A stretch of DNA of 9,736 nucleotides from CAZMXI01 sp964570205 (GCA_964570205.1 CAZMXI010000179.1:1-9736); one strand, 5' to 3'; shown: positions 1 to 6,886, numbered from the stretch's first letter. A program made the numbers and translations. The notes: generated by a model not told the origin, from the letters alone.

Positions 1-16
1 GCCCGTTCGGACGGGC
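1..16. terminator. GC-rich hairpin, probable terminator at window edge
   Basis: A perfect 6-bp stem (GCCCGT / ACGGGC) closes a TCGG loop. On the plus strand it is followed by CTTCCT, a weak pyrimidine tail. On the minus strand what follows lies outside the window. It fits a rho-independent terminator for a gene to the left, or a bidirectional one shared with hemW. The direction cannot be decided from this window. Confidence 0.5.
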
Positions 17-26
17 CTTCCTGATA

Positions 27-45
27 CCACCCCCTATGGGGGTGG
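27..45 (-). terminator. Hairpin just downstream of hemW stop
   Basis: A perfect 8-bp inverted repeat (CCACCCCC / GGGGGTGG) with a 3-nt TAT loop begins 4 bp beyond the hemW stop codon on the minus strand. No real T-tract follows (the transcript continues TATCAGGAAGG), so it may instead stabilise the 3' end or act together with the second hairpin at 1-16. Its position right after the stop supports a role in ending hemW transcription. Confidence 0.5.
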
Positions 46-49
46 AGTG

Positions 50-1294
50 TCATTGAGCCAGGAATTCTCCAGCGATGGCATCTGTCACGTCCACCCCCGT
101 TTCGGTCAGCCGAAAACCCGCCCCATCCACCTCAATCAGGCCCAGGCCCGACAACCGATCAAGCAGCCCGCCATAGGTGCTTCGGGCGTCCAGCCCGGTT
201 CGGCGCGCAAAACGCTCGAATCGCACACCCTCCGCCAGGCGAAGCTGCAACATGACCAGTTCCCCGGCGCGCTGCTCGGGCGAGAGGTATTCGACCTCTT
301 CCGCCGGAATGTCGCCAGCCGACACTGCTGCTTCCCACTCCCCCAGGTGTGGGCGGTTCCGCCAACGAGTGCCTTCGACGTGCGATGCGGCGGATGGGCC
401 CAGTCCGATATAACCGCCGCCATCCCAGTAGAGGAGGTTGTGGCGGCATTCTTGGCCTTGCCGGGCGTAGTTGCTGATCTCATAGGCCGGAATGCCCGCG
501 TCGGCGAGGCGCTGGCGGGCGTGGTGGAGCATGGCCAGTTCGAGATCTTCTTCGGCCGGCCGCACATCGCCCAGGCGCCGACGGACGGTGATGGGCGTGT
601 TGGATTCGTAGGTAAGTCCATAGCAGGACAGGTGATCGACCGCCAAGTCGATTGCCGAGTCGAGAGATCGCCGCCACGATTCGATGGTTTGCCCGGGAAT
701 CGCATAAATCAGGTCCAGATTGAGCCGGCGGAAACCGGCGGACCGGGCGATCTCAAGGCTGCGTGAGACATCGGCTGGGTCGTGGTGGCGTTCGAGGGTC
801 TTAAGCTCTTCTATATCGAAGCTTTGTGCGCCGAAGCTCAGTCGATCGACACCATGCTCCCGGAGCATGGCACAGTAGTCGGCCGAGACGGTCGCGGGGT
901 TGCACTCGACGGTCCATTCCTCAACGCAGGACATGTCGAACGTTCGGCGGAGCCCGACCAGCAGGCGGGCCATGAGGGCGACGGGCAGAAGACTTGGCGT
1001 GCCACCGCCGAAGAAGATGGTTCTTGGGCGCACCTGCACCCGGCGCTGGCCTGTTGCCCAAGGCTGAGCTTCAGCGAGGGCAAGATCGACATAGCGTTCC
1101 ATGCGATCAGGCGATTGGCGGGTGATGCTGTAGAAGTCGCAGTAGTGGCACTTGTGGAAGCAGAAGGGCACATGAACGTAAAGCCCTTCGACAAGCCCAC
1201 CTTCCGTCAGGCTTCCGGCCATGGCCCGAGCCGGATCGCCGGTCGATCCGGCGGGCGAAGGGACGATGGGGACTGGTTGCTTGGGCGCGGGCAT
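50..1294 (-). CDS. hemW: Heme chaperone HemW (radical SAM, HemN-like)
   Basis: The 414-residue product matches HemW, a radical-SAM protein related to coproporphyrinogen dehydrogenase that in studied bacteria binds heme and delivers it to client proteins. Seen in order: the [4Fe-4S]-SAM triad CxxxCxxC at residues 45-52 within VHVPFCFHKCHYCDF, GGGTPS (96-101), ECNP (130-133), SFGAQSF (153-159), LDLIYAIPGQT (193-203), YEISNYA (271-277), HNLLYW (285-290) and GLGPSA (297-302). The HNxxYW motif is a HemW heme-binding hallmark and argues against true HemN. The frame stays open further upstream to 1537, but that part is low-complexity Pro/Arg/Ser and looks non-coding. No clear ribosome site marks the start. 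The ATG at 1222 gives a 390-residue protein closer to usual HemW length and is a real alternative. The gene is divergent from the FHA gene and is followed by hairpins. Confidence 0.9.
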   Translation of the reverse strand: MPAPKQPVPIVPSPAGSTGDPARAMAGSLTEGGLVEGLYVHVPFCFHKCHYCDFYSITRQSPDRMERYVDLALAEAQPWATGQRRVQVRPRTIFFGGGTPSLLPVALMARLLVGLRRTFDMSCVEEWTVECNPATVSADYCAMLREHGVDRLSFGAQSFDIEELKTLERHHDPADVSRSLEIARSAGFRRLNLDLIYAIPGQTIESWRRSLDSAIDLAVDHLSCYGLTYESNTPITVRRRLGDVRPAEEDLELAMLHHARQRLADAGIPAYEISNYARQGQECRHNLLYWDGGGYIGLGPSAASHVEGTRWRNRPHLGEWEAAVSAGDIPAEEVEYLSPEQRAGELVMLQLRLAEGVRFERFARRTGLDARSTYGGLLDRLSGLGLIEVDGAGFRLTETGVDVTDAIAGEFLAQ

Positions 1295-1478
1295 CAGAAC
1301 GGAATCGTATGCGGGAGAACGTTGAGGGGGAAGGCAGGCATGCAATGGAGGATGTCTGGAGAGCGAAGCCGTGGTCCCCGGCGTTGCGAGCTGTCGTGAT
1401 ACGGGTTGGGCGCCGGGCGGGACGGGCGAGGTTCCATCTGGGCTGCCCCTGGATGTTGCGGGACGGCGTGCGGTACCC

Positions 1479-1507
1479 TTGCCCGCTGAAAGTCTTGCCG
1501 GTAGGCT
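1479..1507 (+). promoter_or_regulatory. Weak sigma70-like promoter candidate for FHA gene
   Basis: TTGCCC (1479-1484) and TAGGCT (1502-1507) are separated by 17 bp, 99 bp upstream of the FHA start. Only four and three of the six consensus bases match, so this is a suggestion from spacing more than sequence. The rest of the 311-bp hemW/FHA divergent region (1295-1605) shows no other recognisable signal apart from the palindrome at 1552-1565. No convincing hemW promoter was found. Confidence 0.2.
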
Positions 1508-1551
1508 AGTTGCAATCGATCGGCGCGGAGCGGCCATACCTTTGCGGGAAG

Positions 1552-1565
1552 GGCGGTCGACCGCC
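1552..1565. promoter_or_regulatory. Perfect 14-bp palindrome, candidate operator
   Basis: GGCGGTCGACCGCC is a perfect gapless palindrome ending 40 bp before the FHA start codon, downstream of the weak promoter candidate at 1479-1507. A gapless even palindrome suits a dimeric DNA-binding protein better than an RNA hairpin. In GC-rich DNA such palindromes also arise by chance, so the operator role is an inference. Confidence 0.35.
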
Positions 1566-1591
1566 GGTTCGCCAAGTCCTGGCCGAAATCC

Positions 1592-1597
1592 GAGAGG
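1592..1597 (+). promoter_or_regulatory. Ribosome binding site deciding the FHA start
   Basis: GAGAGG lies 8 nt before the ATG at 1606. It favours that start over the upstream in-frame TTG at 1510, which would add 32 residues unlike any FHA protein. Confidence 0.55.
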
Positions 1598-1605
1598 CGG
1601 TTCTC

Positions 1606-2118
1606 ATGCATGTTGTCCTCGTCATGTTCTACGCCAATGGTGAGCGGCGGGGGTTCGCCCTGCCTCGTGCGATCACGGTGCTCGGCCGGCGCGAAGACTG
1701 TGACCTGCGCGTTCCAGTGGGCGAGGTGTCGCGCAAGCATTGCCGGTTCATCGTTGACGGTGACACGCTGAGGATTGAGGACCTGGGTAGTTCCAACGGC
1801 ACGTTTGTGAACGGCAGCCGCGTGCAGGAAGCGGTGGTGCAGGCAGGCGACCGTGTGCAGGTGGGGCCGGCAGTCTTCACGATCCAGATCGACGGGCGGC
1901 CGGCGGACGATGAGATCGAGCCGCCCACTGCAGGCCCCGCGCGCAGCGCTGATATCCCTCCGCAGGAGGCGACAGGCGCTCCAGCGCCGACGACCGACGA
2001 TGATGGCTTCGAGCTGTTGAATGCCACGCCGGCCGACACGGGCGCGGGTAGCGGATTGGTGGATTTGGACAACCTGGACGTGGAAACGCTGCCGGAGGAT
2101 GAAGAGAAGAAGCCCTGA
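1606..2118 (+). CDS. Small FHA-domain protein with acidic tail
   Basis: The 170-residue product is essentially one forkhead-associated domain plus a tail. FHA domains bind phosphothreonine peptides. All the usual recognition elements are visible: GR in VLGRRED (residues 27-28), SRKH (42-45) and SSNGTFVNG (62-70), so phosphopeptide binding should be intact. From about residue 98 the chain is low-complexity, rich in Asp, Glu, Ala and Pro, and ends in an acidic stretch with DLDNLD and EDEEKK. It is probably disordered, and its Thr residues could themselves be phosphorylated. There is no signal peptide or membrane segment, so it should be cytoplasmic. No Ser/Thr kinase or secretion genes are next to it, so its partner is unknown. 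The start at 1606 is set by a ribosome site and by the fold beginning at once (MHVVLVMFYANGERR). Confidence 0.85.
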   Translation: MHVVLVMFYANGERRGFALPRAITVLGRREDCDLRVPVGEVSRKHCRFIVDGDTLRIEDLGSSNGTFVNGSRVQEAVVQAGDRVQVGPAVFTIQIDGRPADDEIEPPTAGPARSADIPPQEATGAPAPTTDDDGFELLNATPADTGAGSGLVDLDNLDVETLPEDEEKKP

Positions 2119-2297
2119 CCAGGGGCACCCCGCCATCCAAGTCGACCGGGGCGGCGCGGCGCTGTTGCCCGAAGGAAACGGCTATTTCACAACGGGGAGG
2201 AGGGCCTCAGAGCGCGTGCACTGGGGTTCGAGGAACCAACGAGGTGCCGGCGGAAGGGGCTTTGCGCCGCGCGGGCTTTGTGGGATGATGGCGGGCG

Positions 2298-2315
2298 GGC
2301 GCGGGTGGCCGCGCC
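2298..2315 (+). other. Strong GC hairpin in leader of the methyltransferase gene
   Basis: A perfect 7-bp all-GC stem (GGCGCGG / CCGCGCC) with loop GTGG sits 32 nt before the methyltransferase start codon and upstream of its ribosome site. No T-tract follows. It may be a leftover FHA-gene terminator, a leader structure, or a chance product of high GC. The surrounding 2119-2347 gap shows no other firm signal. GATGAT at about 2284 is a poor -10 candidate. Confidence 0.35.
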
Positions 2316-2337
2316 GCGTTCAGGGGGGCATGATTGT

Positions 2338-2343
2338 AGGAGG
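2338..2343 (+). promoter_or_regulatory. Consensus Shine-Dalgarno of the methyltransferase gene
   Basis: AGGAGG lies 4 nt before the ATG at 2348. The spacing is short but the site is the strongest in the window. It favours 2348 over the in-frame ATG at 2330, which would add MIVGGR before the signal-peptide-like segment. Confidence 0.6.
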
Positions 2344-2347
2344 CCGC

Positions 2348-3007
2348 ATGAAGGCGTTTGCGTCCCTGTCGCTTGTCATGTTCGTCGTCGCGCTGGTCCT
2401 GACAGGCTCGCCGGTGAAATCGCAGGTGAACCAGCAGGAAGGAAAGAAAGTGACGGATGAGCAAAGGCAGCGGATCATCGAGAAGTTCAATCGCACGGGG
2501 CTGAACACGACGCCCGGCGACGCGATGTTCCTGCGGGTGATGGCCGACGCGATCAAGGCCAAGCGCGGGGTGGAGGTGGGCTCGGCGACGGGCTATGGGG
2601 CGATCAACATGGGGCTGGCGTTCGAGCGGAACGGCGGCAAGCTGTTCACGCTGGAGATCGACCCGGGCATGGCGGCGGCGACGCGGGAGAACATCGAGGC
2701 GATGGGCCTGGAGAAGACGGTGGAAGTGGTAGAGGGCGATGCGCTCAAGACGCTCCCGCAGCTCGAGGGCGAGTTCGATTTCGTGTTCATTGACGCGCAC
2801 AAGCCGGATTACCTGAAGTACCTGAAGGCGATCGAGCCGAAGCTCAAACCGGGTGCGCTGGTGATCGCCGACAATACGATCCAGAGTGCCAGGCAGATGA
2901 GGGATTTCCTGGAGTACGTCAACAAGAGCGGGGTCTACCAGACAGCGCTGATCCGGGCGTCGATCGAGAAGAACGACGGGATGACGGTGTCGGTGAAACT
3001 GAAATAG
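2348..3007 (+). CDS. Class I SAM-dependent O-methyltransferase, apparently exported
   Basis: The 219-residue product belongs to the catechol/caffeoyl-CoA O-methyltransferase type (Rossmann class I, cation-dependent). Seen: the SAM loop VEVGSATGYG (75-84), the ribose-binding acid in TLEIDP (E103), GDAL (130-133), FIDAHKPDY (147-155) and ADNT (174-177). D149, D175 and N176 match the three divalent-metal ligands of the family, so the active site looks complete. The oddity is the N-terminus: MKAF followed by a hydrophobic run to about residue 20 and then SPVKSQ, which reads as a cleavable signal peptide or membrane anchor. SAM is cytosolic, so export would be puzzling. A cytoplasm-facing N-terminal anchor is an alternative. 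The substrate cannot be read from sequence. The gene converges on the APC permease gene with 4 bp between stops. Confidence 0.82.
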   Translation: MKAFASLSLVMFVVALVLTGSPVKSQVNQQEGKKVTDEQRQRIIEKFNRTGLNTTPGDAMFLRVMADAIKAKRGVEVGSATGYGAINMGLAFERNGGKLFTLEIDPGMAAATRENIEAMGLEKTVEVVEGDALKTLPQLEGEFDFVFIDAHKPDYLKYLKAIEPKLKPGALVIADNTIQSARQMRDFLEYVNKSGVYQTALIRASIEKNDGMTVSVKLK

Positions 3008-3011
3008 GCGT

Positions 3012-4406
3012 TCAGGCGCGATCGGGGGCGTCCGGCACGGGCACAATGACGTCAAAACCCGAGCCCCGAACCGGCGCGGGCTCATCGAAGCGAAGGAGCA
3101 CGATGCCCACCGCGAGCACGCCGATGCTCCAGAGGGCTTCCCAGCTTCGGTTCTCGACGGCGTAGGATACGCTGCTGTAAATCATGAAGAGGCTGGAGGC
3201 GCAGAAGAGGATGGGGATGACAGGGTAAAGGGGCACGCGGAACGGCCGGGGCGTGCCGGGATCGCGCCATCGCAGCACGAAAAGGGTGAGGCCGACCAGG
3301 AAGAAGAAGATCCAGAAGACGGGGGTGGTGAAGTTGACGAGGGCTTCAAATCCGCCGGCCGTTCGGCCGAAACCGATGACGAGGGCGAGAGCGACGCCAC
3401 TCTGGACGAGGATGGAGCGGATGGGCGTGCCGCGGCCTTCGTTCCAGCGGCCAAACCAGGAATACATGGAGTAATCCCTGCCCAGGGCATAGATGATCCG
3501 GCCGCCGGTGAAGATCATGCCGTTGATGCCGCCGAGGGCGGAGATGCAGATCAGGGTGGCGATGGCGGAGCTGCCCCAGGCGCCGGCGGTCTTGCCGAGG
3601 ACATCGGAAGCGACCGCGCGCGACTGAGTGAGGCCGGCGAAGCCAAGGGCGTGGACGAAGGCGATCGTGACCAGGACATAAATGGCGGTGACGGCCACGG
3701 TTCCCAGGACCAGGCTGCGAAGGATGTTCCGCTCGGGGTTGCGGACTTCGGCTGCGACGTAAGCCATTTCATTCCAGCCGCCGTAGGCGAGCAGCACGAG
3801 AATCAGAGCCAGGCGGAAGTTGCTGCCGCCAGCGGCTGCGGCTTCGGGTAAGGGTGTGGGATTCGAAGCGAACATGCCGGCGGCGACGATGGCGAGCAGG
3901 CCGAGGACCTTGATGGTGGTGAGCAGGTTCTGGGTCCATTTGCCCTCGCGAACGCCGAGGATGTTGATGAGAGTGAGGATGGCGATGGAGCCGGCGGCGT
4001 AAAGAGTAAGGCCAAGGCCCATGGGGACCGTCTTGATGGGGGCTATCGCGTAGGCATACTCGGCGAACACGTAAGCCAGTGCGCCGATGGAGCCGGGGCG
4101 GACGATCCAGAGCTGTGCCCATGCGAAAAGGAAGCCCACGGGGCGGCCGAAGCCGCGTTTGAGGTAGACATAGTCGCCGCCGTCATGGGGATAGGCGGTG
4201 GCGAGCTCGGCGTAGCAGAGCGCGCCGATGAGGGAGATGAGGCCGCCGAGCGCCCAGATTCCGACCAGTGACCATGCGTTGGGGACTGACGCGGCGATGA
4301 GCCAACTGCTGGCGTAGATGGTCGAGCCGATGATGATGCCGACGATGATGCAGGTGGAGTCGAAGAGGTTGAGCTGTCGTTTAGGGGTGGATGAGGGCTG
4401 GTCCAT
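3012..4406 (-). CDS. APC-superfamily amino acid/polyamine permease
   Basis: The 464-residue, very hydrophobic product has the length and pattern of a twelve-helix APC permease in the inner membrane. Family marks: an N-terminal cytoplasmic stretch, then helix 1 with VGIIIGSTIY (22-31), YAELATAYPHDGGDYVYLKR (65-84) after helix 2, and GWNEMAYVAAEVRNPERN between helices 5 and 6. The closest general type is the LAT/amino-acid exchanger-like group with GG-D-YVYL. Helix 1 normally reads GSGIF at the substrate-backbone site. Here it is GSTIY, so the substrate or coupling may differ. It is the last gene of the deacetylase operon, 12 bp after the NRAMP-like gene, with only a weak GGAA ribosome site. 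Substrate and direction of transport cannot be told. Confidence 0.87.
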   Translation of the reverse strand: MDQPSSTPKRQLNLFDSTCIIVGIIIGSTIYASSWLIAASVPNAWSLVGIWALGGLISLIGALCYAELATAYPHDGGDYVYLKRGFGRPVGFLFAWAQLWIVRPGSIGALAYVFAEYAYAIAPIKTVPMGLGLTLYAAGSIAILTLINILGVREGKWTQNLLTTIKVLGLLAIVAAGMFASNPTPLPEAAAAGGSNFRLALILVLLAYGGWNEMAYVAAEVRNPERNILRSLVLGTVAVTAIYVLVTIAFVHALGFAGLTQSRAVASDVLGKTAGAWGSSAIATLICISALGGINGMIFTGGRIIYALGRDYSMYSWFGRWNEGRGTPIRSILVQSGVALALVIGFGRTAGGFEALVNFTTPVFWIFFFLVGLTLFVLRWRDPGTPRPFRVPLYPVIPILFCASSLFMIYSSVSYAVENRSWEALWSIGVLAVGIVLLRFDEPAPVRGSGFDVIVPVPDAPDRA

Positions 4407-4418
4407 GTCGATTTCCGG

Positions 4419-5897
4419 TTAGAAGAAAGCCTTGAGGTTCTCCCAGGCGCGGGAGGCGCTATCCCACGCGCCATAGGCGGCGGCGACGAACAGGCCGGCG
4501 ACGGAAAGCCAGAGCAGAAGATCCCAGAGAATCCCCGGGACAAGGCGGCGGTCGATGCGGCGGTAGCGCAGAAACAGGGCGACAGCGCCCAGGATGGGGA
4601 GGGTCAGGGCCTGCATGGCGCCGCCGATGACGACCATCATGACGGGATTCTTGAAGGTGTGGAAGAGCCAGAGATCGATCAGCGGAAGGGCGATGCAGAA
4701 CGCCTTGGTCCAGCGCCGTTGGGCTGATTCGGAGTTGTAGGCGATGCCGCAGTTGGTGCGGAGGAAGTCGGCCAGGGCGCGGGAATTGGCGCCGGTGGCG
4801 GCGTAGAGCGTCGAGTAGAGCACGGCGACAGCGCCCACGACGATGAACCAGGTGGCGGCGGTGGAGCCCATGACGGGGGCGTACATGCTGCCGAGCGCGG
4901 GAAGCATGGTCTCGACGCGGTTGGGCAGGCCCTGATCGTGAACGGCATGCAGGACGGCAGCGCCCAGGAAGTAAAAGGCGACCGTGGAGATCGTGTAGAG
5001 CACCATGCTGAGCCAGGCATCGAGCTTCATGATGCGGAGCCAGCCGCGGGCGCGGGCCGCCCACTGGGGCGAGTCATCGCGCGGGCCGGTCTTGCGGGCG
5101 TAGCCCTTTTCAAGACACCAGTAGGGATAGGTGACCAGTTCAGTAGCGCCGACGCCGGTGATGCCGAACATGGCCAGGGCGGCCAGGACAGCGCCGTCGA
5201 TGTCCGGCAGGCGGAAGGTCAGGCCATTCGCAACGGCTGGCCAATCGATGGCGTGGCCGGCCGCGGGCAACAGGGCGACGCAGAGGACGGTGGCGAGGGT
5301 GAAGAGCACCACGAGGAGCGTCGAGCACTTTTCCAGCAGCCAGTAGCCGCCGCCGGCGAGGAGGATAGCCGTGAGGACGGCTGCGCCGGCGGCCCAGGGC
5401 AGGGCGGGCTGGGCGGCGATCATGGCGGCGGCCTCGGGCCAGCGTGCGGCGAGTTGCTGGGCCAGCCAGGGGCTGGAGCCTGGCAGCGCCATGTGCATGG
5501 CGTAGCCGACCCCGCCGATGATGGCGGCAACCTGGAGCTGGGTGCTGAGCATCATCAGGACCCACCACCAGCCAACGATGCCGGAAGGCCCGGGCAGCTC
5601 GCGGAAGGCTTCGAGGGTGGTCTTGCCGGAGCAGACGGCGTATCGGCCGAGCTCGATCTGGACGAAGACCTTGATGGTGCAACTGAGGATGACCAGCCAG
5701 AGCAGCGCGAATCCGGCCTTGGCGCCGAGGTTGGTGGTGGCGACGAGTTCGCCGGTGCCGACGACAGCGCCCGCGAGGATCAACCCGGGCCCGATCCGCA
5801 ACAAAGCCCGCCGCAGGCTGGGCGGGGGCATTTCGACGCCGTCGGCATGCTGTGCCGCTGCGGGCCGGGCATCGGGCGATTCCGTGGTCTGGCTCAT
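4419..5897 (-). CDS. NRAMP-family transporter lacking the metal-binding motifs
   Basis: The 492-residue membrane protein follows the NRAMP fold (LeuT-like, about eleven or more helices). Helix 1 is recognised by GPGLILAGAV (36-45) and NLGA (56-59), helix 6 by ITGVGATELVTYPYW (246-260). In manganese/iron NRAMPs helix 1 carries DPGN and helix 6 MPHN, and these coordinate the metal. Here the aligned positions read GTGE (47-50) and LVTY (254-257), so D, N, M and H are all absent. Transport of Mn or Fe is therefore doubtful, and the substrate may be another cation or an organic solute. The start at 5897 is supported by GGGAG 9 nt upstream and lies 44 bp after the deacetylase stop. An upstream extension to 6041 would overlap that gene and is not transporter-like. 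Middle gene of a three-gene operon. Confidence 0.82.
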   Translation of the reverse strand: MSQTTESPDARPAAAQHADGVEMPPPSLRRALLRIGPGLILAGAVVGTGELVATTNLGAKAGFALLWLVILSCTIKVFVQIELGRYAVCSGKTTLEAFRELPGPSGIVGWWWVLMMLSTQLQVAAIIGGVGYAMHMALPGSSPWLAQQLAARWPEAAAMIAAQPALPWAAGAAVLTAILLAGGGYWLLEKCSTLLVVLFTLATVLCVALLPAAGHAIDWPAVANGLTFRLPDIDGAVLAALAMFGITGVGATELVTYPYWCLEKGYARKTGPRDDSPQWAARARGWLRIMKLDAWLSMVLYTISTVAFYFLGAAVLHAVHDQGLPNRVETMLPALGSMYAPVMGSTAATWFIVVGAVAVLYSTLYAATGANSRALADFLRTNCGIAYNSESAQRRWTKAFCIALPLIDLWLFHTFKNPVMMVVIGGAMQALTLPILGAVALFLRYRRIDRRLVPGILWDLLLWLSVAGLFVAAAYGAWDSASRAWENLKAFF

Positions 5898-5917
5898 GCC
5901 GATGGGCTCCCACCAGA

Positions 5918-5930
5918 GCTTCGTCGAAGC
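5918..5930 (-). other. Intercistronic inverted repeat
   Basis: GCTTCG-T-CGAAGC is a perfect 6-bp inverted repeat around a single T, inside the 44-bp gap between the deacetylase and NRAMP-like genes. As RNA it would form a 5-bp stem with a GUC or GAC loop. It may tune mRNA processing between the two genes. No T-tract follows, so it is not an obvious terminator. Confidence 0.35.
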
Positions 5931-5941
5931 CGGCACAAAGG

Positions 5942-6886
5942 TCAAATCATCAAGGCGCGGACGTGCGCTGCGGCCGATGCCGCCAGGGCTTCCAGGACAT
6001 AGCCGCCCTCCAGGGCGCTGACGAGCCGGCCGGCGCAGCATTCCTCGGCGACAGCGACGAGGTCGCGGGTGATCCAGGCGAAATCGGCCGGTTCGAGGCT
6101 CATCTGGGCGATCCTCTCGTGATACACCGCATCGAAGCCGGCGCTGAGCAGGATGAATTCGGGACGGAATGCCTTCAGGGCAGGCAGGACCTTGGCATCG
6201 TACGCCTGACGGTATTCATCATGACCGCTGCCGGGGCGCAGGGGGATGTTGAGGGTGAAGCCAGCGCCGTCATCTTCGCCGCGCTCACGCGCAAAGCCGG
6301 TGCCTGGATAAAGGGTCTCGGGGGCCTGGTGGAGGCTGATGTAGAGGACATCGCGGCGCTGCTCGAAGGCGTGCTGGGTGCCGTTGCCGTGATGAACGTC
6401 GAAATCGACGATGGCGATGCGCTGGAGATCGTGGCGGCGAATAAGCCATTCGGCGGCGATGGCGATGTTGTTAAACAGGCAAAACCCTGCCGCGCGGTCG
6501 CGTTCGGCGTGATGGCCGGGCGGGCGCACCGCGCAGAAGGCGCGGCGGACTTCGCCGTGCAGGACGGCGGCGCAGGCCGCGATGACGCCACCGACGGCGA
6601 GGCGCGCCACTTCATAACTGCGAGCGCCGATGTGGGTGTCCATCGAACCGATGAAGTCAATGCCGCTGTCGCAGGCGCTTCTTACGAGGTGGATGTACTC
6701 AGGATCGTGGATGAGGGCCAGATCCTGCTCGTCGGCGGGTGCGAAATCGAGGCGCTTCAGAGTTGCGAGGAGGCCGGCCTCTTCGAGGCCCCGGACGATG
6801 GCCGCCAAACGCTCCGGCCGCTCGGGATGAGACAGGCCGGTATCGTGCTGCATGAACCGGTCATCATATACCCAGCCAATGGTCAT
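5942..6886 (-). CDS. Class II histone-deacetylase-family amidohydrolase
   Basis: The 314-residue protein is a zinc-dependent deacetylase of the HDAC/acetylpolyamine amidohydrolase/AcuC superfamily, class II type. Seen: HPERPERL (20-27), RPPGHHAE (121-128) with the catalytic His pair 125-126, GFCLFNN (134-140), DFDVHHGNGT (161-170) giving zinc ligands D163 and H165, YISLHQ (182-187), LSAGFDA (247-253) with ligand D252, and LEGGY (292-296) with the transition-state Tyr 296. The site is complete, so it should be active. Such enzymes remove acetyl groups from lysine, polyamines or other amines; sequence alone does not choose. It has no signal peptide and should be cytoplasmic. It is first in a minus-strand operon with two transporters, which favours a small-molecule acetyl-amine substrate (inference). 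AGGTGA lies just before the ATG. It is divergent from the GH81 gene. Confidence 0.9.
   Translation of the reverse strand: MTIGWVYDDRFMQHDTGLSHPERPERLAAIVRGLEEAGLLATLKRLDFAPADEQDLALIHDPEYIHLVRSACDSGIDFIGSMDTHIGARSYEVARLAVGGVIAACAAVLHGEVRRAFCAVRPPGHHAERDRAAGFCLFNNIAIAAEWLIRRHDLQRIAIVDFDVHHGNGTQHAFEQRRDVLYISLHQAPETLYPGTGFARERGEDDGAGFTLNIPLRPGSGHDEYRQAYDAKVLPALKAFRPEFILLSAGFDAVYHERIAQMSLEPADFAWITRDLVAVAEECCAGRLVSALEGGYVLEALAASAAAHVRALMI

Noticed and set aside
1295..1537. N-terminal 81-codon extension of hemW
   Set aside because: The extension is Pro/Arg/Ser low complexity and would make HemW far longer than its family. The region more likely holds divergent promoters.
1294..2136. 280-residue open frame antisense to the FHA gene
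   Set aside because: It lies opposite a clear FHA domain, has no recognisable family motif and is rich in Arg/Pro/His, as expected from the reverse of GC-rich codons.
2223..2237. tRNA T-arm-like sequence GGGGTTCGAGGAACC
   Set aside because: It resembles GGTTCGA of a T-loop but pairs as GGTTC-GAG-GAACC with only a 3-nt loop. No anticodon arm, D-arm or acceptor stem can be placed around it.
2207..3085. 292-residue minus-strand open frame opposite the methyltransferase
   Set aside because: It is Arg/His/Leu-rich and without motifs; the plus-strand reading carries a full SAM-binding domain and a consensus ribosome site.
4938..6002. 354-residue plus-strand open frame opposite the NRAMP-like gene
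   Set aside because: Its Gly/Glu/Ala/Asp-rich composition is the complement of membrane-helix codons. The minus strand encodes a clear transporter.
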